Assembly (NCBI GenBank): GCA_021815805.1
Contig: JAKAZQ010000001.1
Coordinates: forward strand, 136,998-200,997
Reading direction: 5' to 3'
Length of the DNA: 64,000 bases
Source: Pseudomonadota bacterium
GTDB taxonomy: Bacteria > Pseudomonadota > Gammaproteobacteria > Burkholderiales > Burkholderiaceae_C
Program-made: the position numbers and the translations under genes
The notes under the pieces: generated by a model
Database searches by the model: none
What the model was told of the DNA's origin: nothing
The model's input: the letters and a program-made list of their open reading frames with translations, nothing else
Part shown: positions 63,159 through 64,000 of the stretch, one piece after another
Numbering within the stretch: the stretch's first letter is position 1
Layout of the letters: each line of letters opens with the position of its first letter

Positions 63159-64000
63159 TCAGCTCACGGCGCCCGACGGCGGGAACGCGCCACCGTCCTT
63201 CTTCAGCGTGGCAGCGGTCTGCTTCACCCAGGCCTGGTACTGATCCATCGGCAGGACCTTGACCACGATCGGCATGAAGGCATGGCCCTTGCCGCAGATC
63301 TGCGCGCACTGGCCGTAGTAGGTGCCGGGCTTGTCGACCTTGAACCAGGTCTCGCGCGTGGCGCCCGGAATGGCGTCCATCTGCACCCCGAACGCCGGCA
63401 CGTACCAGCCGTGCAGCACGTCGGCCGAGGTGGTCATGATGCGCACCTTCTCGTTCACCGGCACGACCAGCGGATGATCCACCTGCAGCAGGTAGTTGTC
63501 CGGCTTCGGGCCCTTGCCGTAGATCTGCGACATCGGGGTGCTCAGCGTCGAATAGAACGAGATCCCCTTGCCCGGACCGTCGAGGTAGTCGTAGCCCCAC
63601 TTCCATTGGTAGCCGGTGGCTTTCACGGTCATGAACGAATGGCCGACATCCTCCTGCGCGAGCACCACCTTGGTCGCCGGAATCACCATGCCAATCACGA
63701 TGAGCAGCGGAATCACCGTCCAGATGACTTCGACAGTGGTGCTTTCGTGGAACTTGGCCGGAATCGCACCCTTGGATTTGCGGAACTTGAACACCGAATA
63801 GAACATGGCACCGAACACGATCACGCCGATCGCCAGACAGATCAGCATGACCATGTAGTTCAGTCCGCGCTGATCGAAGGCGATGCTGGTCACCGGTTGC
63901 TGGAAGTCGATCCCGTCGACCTGCGGCCCGCCCGGCAGACTTTGCGCGGCGTAGGCCGTGGAGACGAACATGGCCGAGGCCAGCGTCGCATAGTGCTTCA
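63159..64000 (-). CDS. ctaC: Cytochrome c oxidase subunit II (5' end cut by window edge)
   Basis: Carries the CuA centre that accepts electrons from cytochrome c. The frame stays open to the window edge: residues KHYATLASAMFVSTAYAA form a signal peptide, and positions 63999-64000 (TG on the minus strand) are probably the end of an ATG whose first base is just outside. Two membrane helices follow (about 45-70 and 85-107), then the cupredoxin domain with QWKWGYDY and the CuA ligands His (VLHGWYVP) and C-x3-C-x3-H-x2-M (CAQICGKGHAFM). Within that loop Gln replaces the usual Glu. About 280 aa. Confidence 0.95.
   Translation of the reverse strand, partial: KHYATLASAMFVSTAYAAQSLPGGPQVDGIDFQQPVTSIAFDQRGLNYMVMLICLAIGVIVFGAMFYSVFKFRKSKGAIPAKFHESTTVEVIWTVIPLLIVIGMVIPATKVVLAQEDVGHSFMTVKATGYQWKWGYDYLDGPGKGISFYSTLSTPMSQIYGKGPKPDNYLLQVDHPLVVPVNEKVRIMTTSADVLHGWYVPAFGVQMDAIPGATRETWFKVDKPGTYYGQCAQICGKGHAFMPIVVKVLPMDQYQAWVKQTAATLKKDGGAFPPSGAVS

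Overview
The window is about 64 kb of high-GC DNA that reads as a betaproteobacterial chromosome, most likely of the order Burkholderiales. The gene neighbourhoods support this: TPR gene-lolB-ispE-tRNA-Gln-prs-rplY, mutM-dynamin-mutY, rapZ, recN-nadK facing hrcA, pal-queE, and a cytochrome aa3 cluster with DUF2970, DUF2909, surf1, ctaA and ctaB. The genus cannot be decided from the sequence alone. Genes are tightly packed, and many are joined by 4-base stop/start overlaps, which suggests translational coupling.

Layout. 0-7 kb: mraZ with its promoter and a 10-bp-spaced MraZ operator, crcB, RNase P RNA, pyrC, an Atm1-type ABC exporter, a YciA-type thioesterase, rplY, prs and tRNA-Gln. 7-11 kb: ispE, lolB and a large TPR protein. 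11-24.2 kb: six consecutive paralogous genes of about 2 kb, all on the minus strand. They encode inner-membrane-anchored proteins with a predicted beta-rich, propeller-like periplasmic part and four invariant cysteines. I do not recognise this family. The block sits between the TPR gene and mutM, which are normally neighbours, and it is the best candidate here for an undescribed system. 24.4-33.9 kb: DNA repair and housekeeping genes (mutM, a dynamin-like GTPase, mutY, rapZ, recN, nadK, hrcA) and an orphan type IV pseudopilin.

33.9-35.4 kb: tRNA-Ile(CAU) followed by a mini-island of about 1 kb. It carries a higBA toxin-antitoxin pair and a 168-bp palindrome, and ends in a 46-bp copy of the tRNA 3' half (3 mismatches), which looks like an attachment-site duplication. 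35.4-45.2 kb: a PAS-GGDEF diguanylate cyclase, an SCO protein, a LysE-type exporter, an unknown secreted protein, an EAL phosphodiesterase coupled to a large poly-Gly lipoprotein, and a divergent DUF6502-DUF5666-methyltransferase operon. 46-54 kb: a five-gene overlapping operon for a tripartite RND efflux pump and its two-component regulator. 54-57.9 kb: pal, queE, a DEAD-box helicase and gluQ.

58-64 kb: terminal-oxidase biogenesis. The order is coxB (5' end cut by the window edge), a 37-residue small assembly protein, DUF2970, coxC, a DUF2909 gene on the opposite strand, then a translationally coupled run of surf1, an SCO-like gene, ctaA and ctaB. The genes for subunit I (ctaD) and the copper chaperone CtaG are absent from the places where I would expect them, and the subunit II CuA loop has Gln where Glu is usual.
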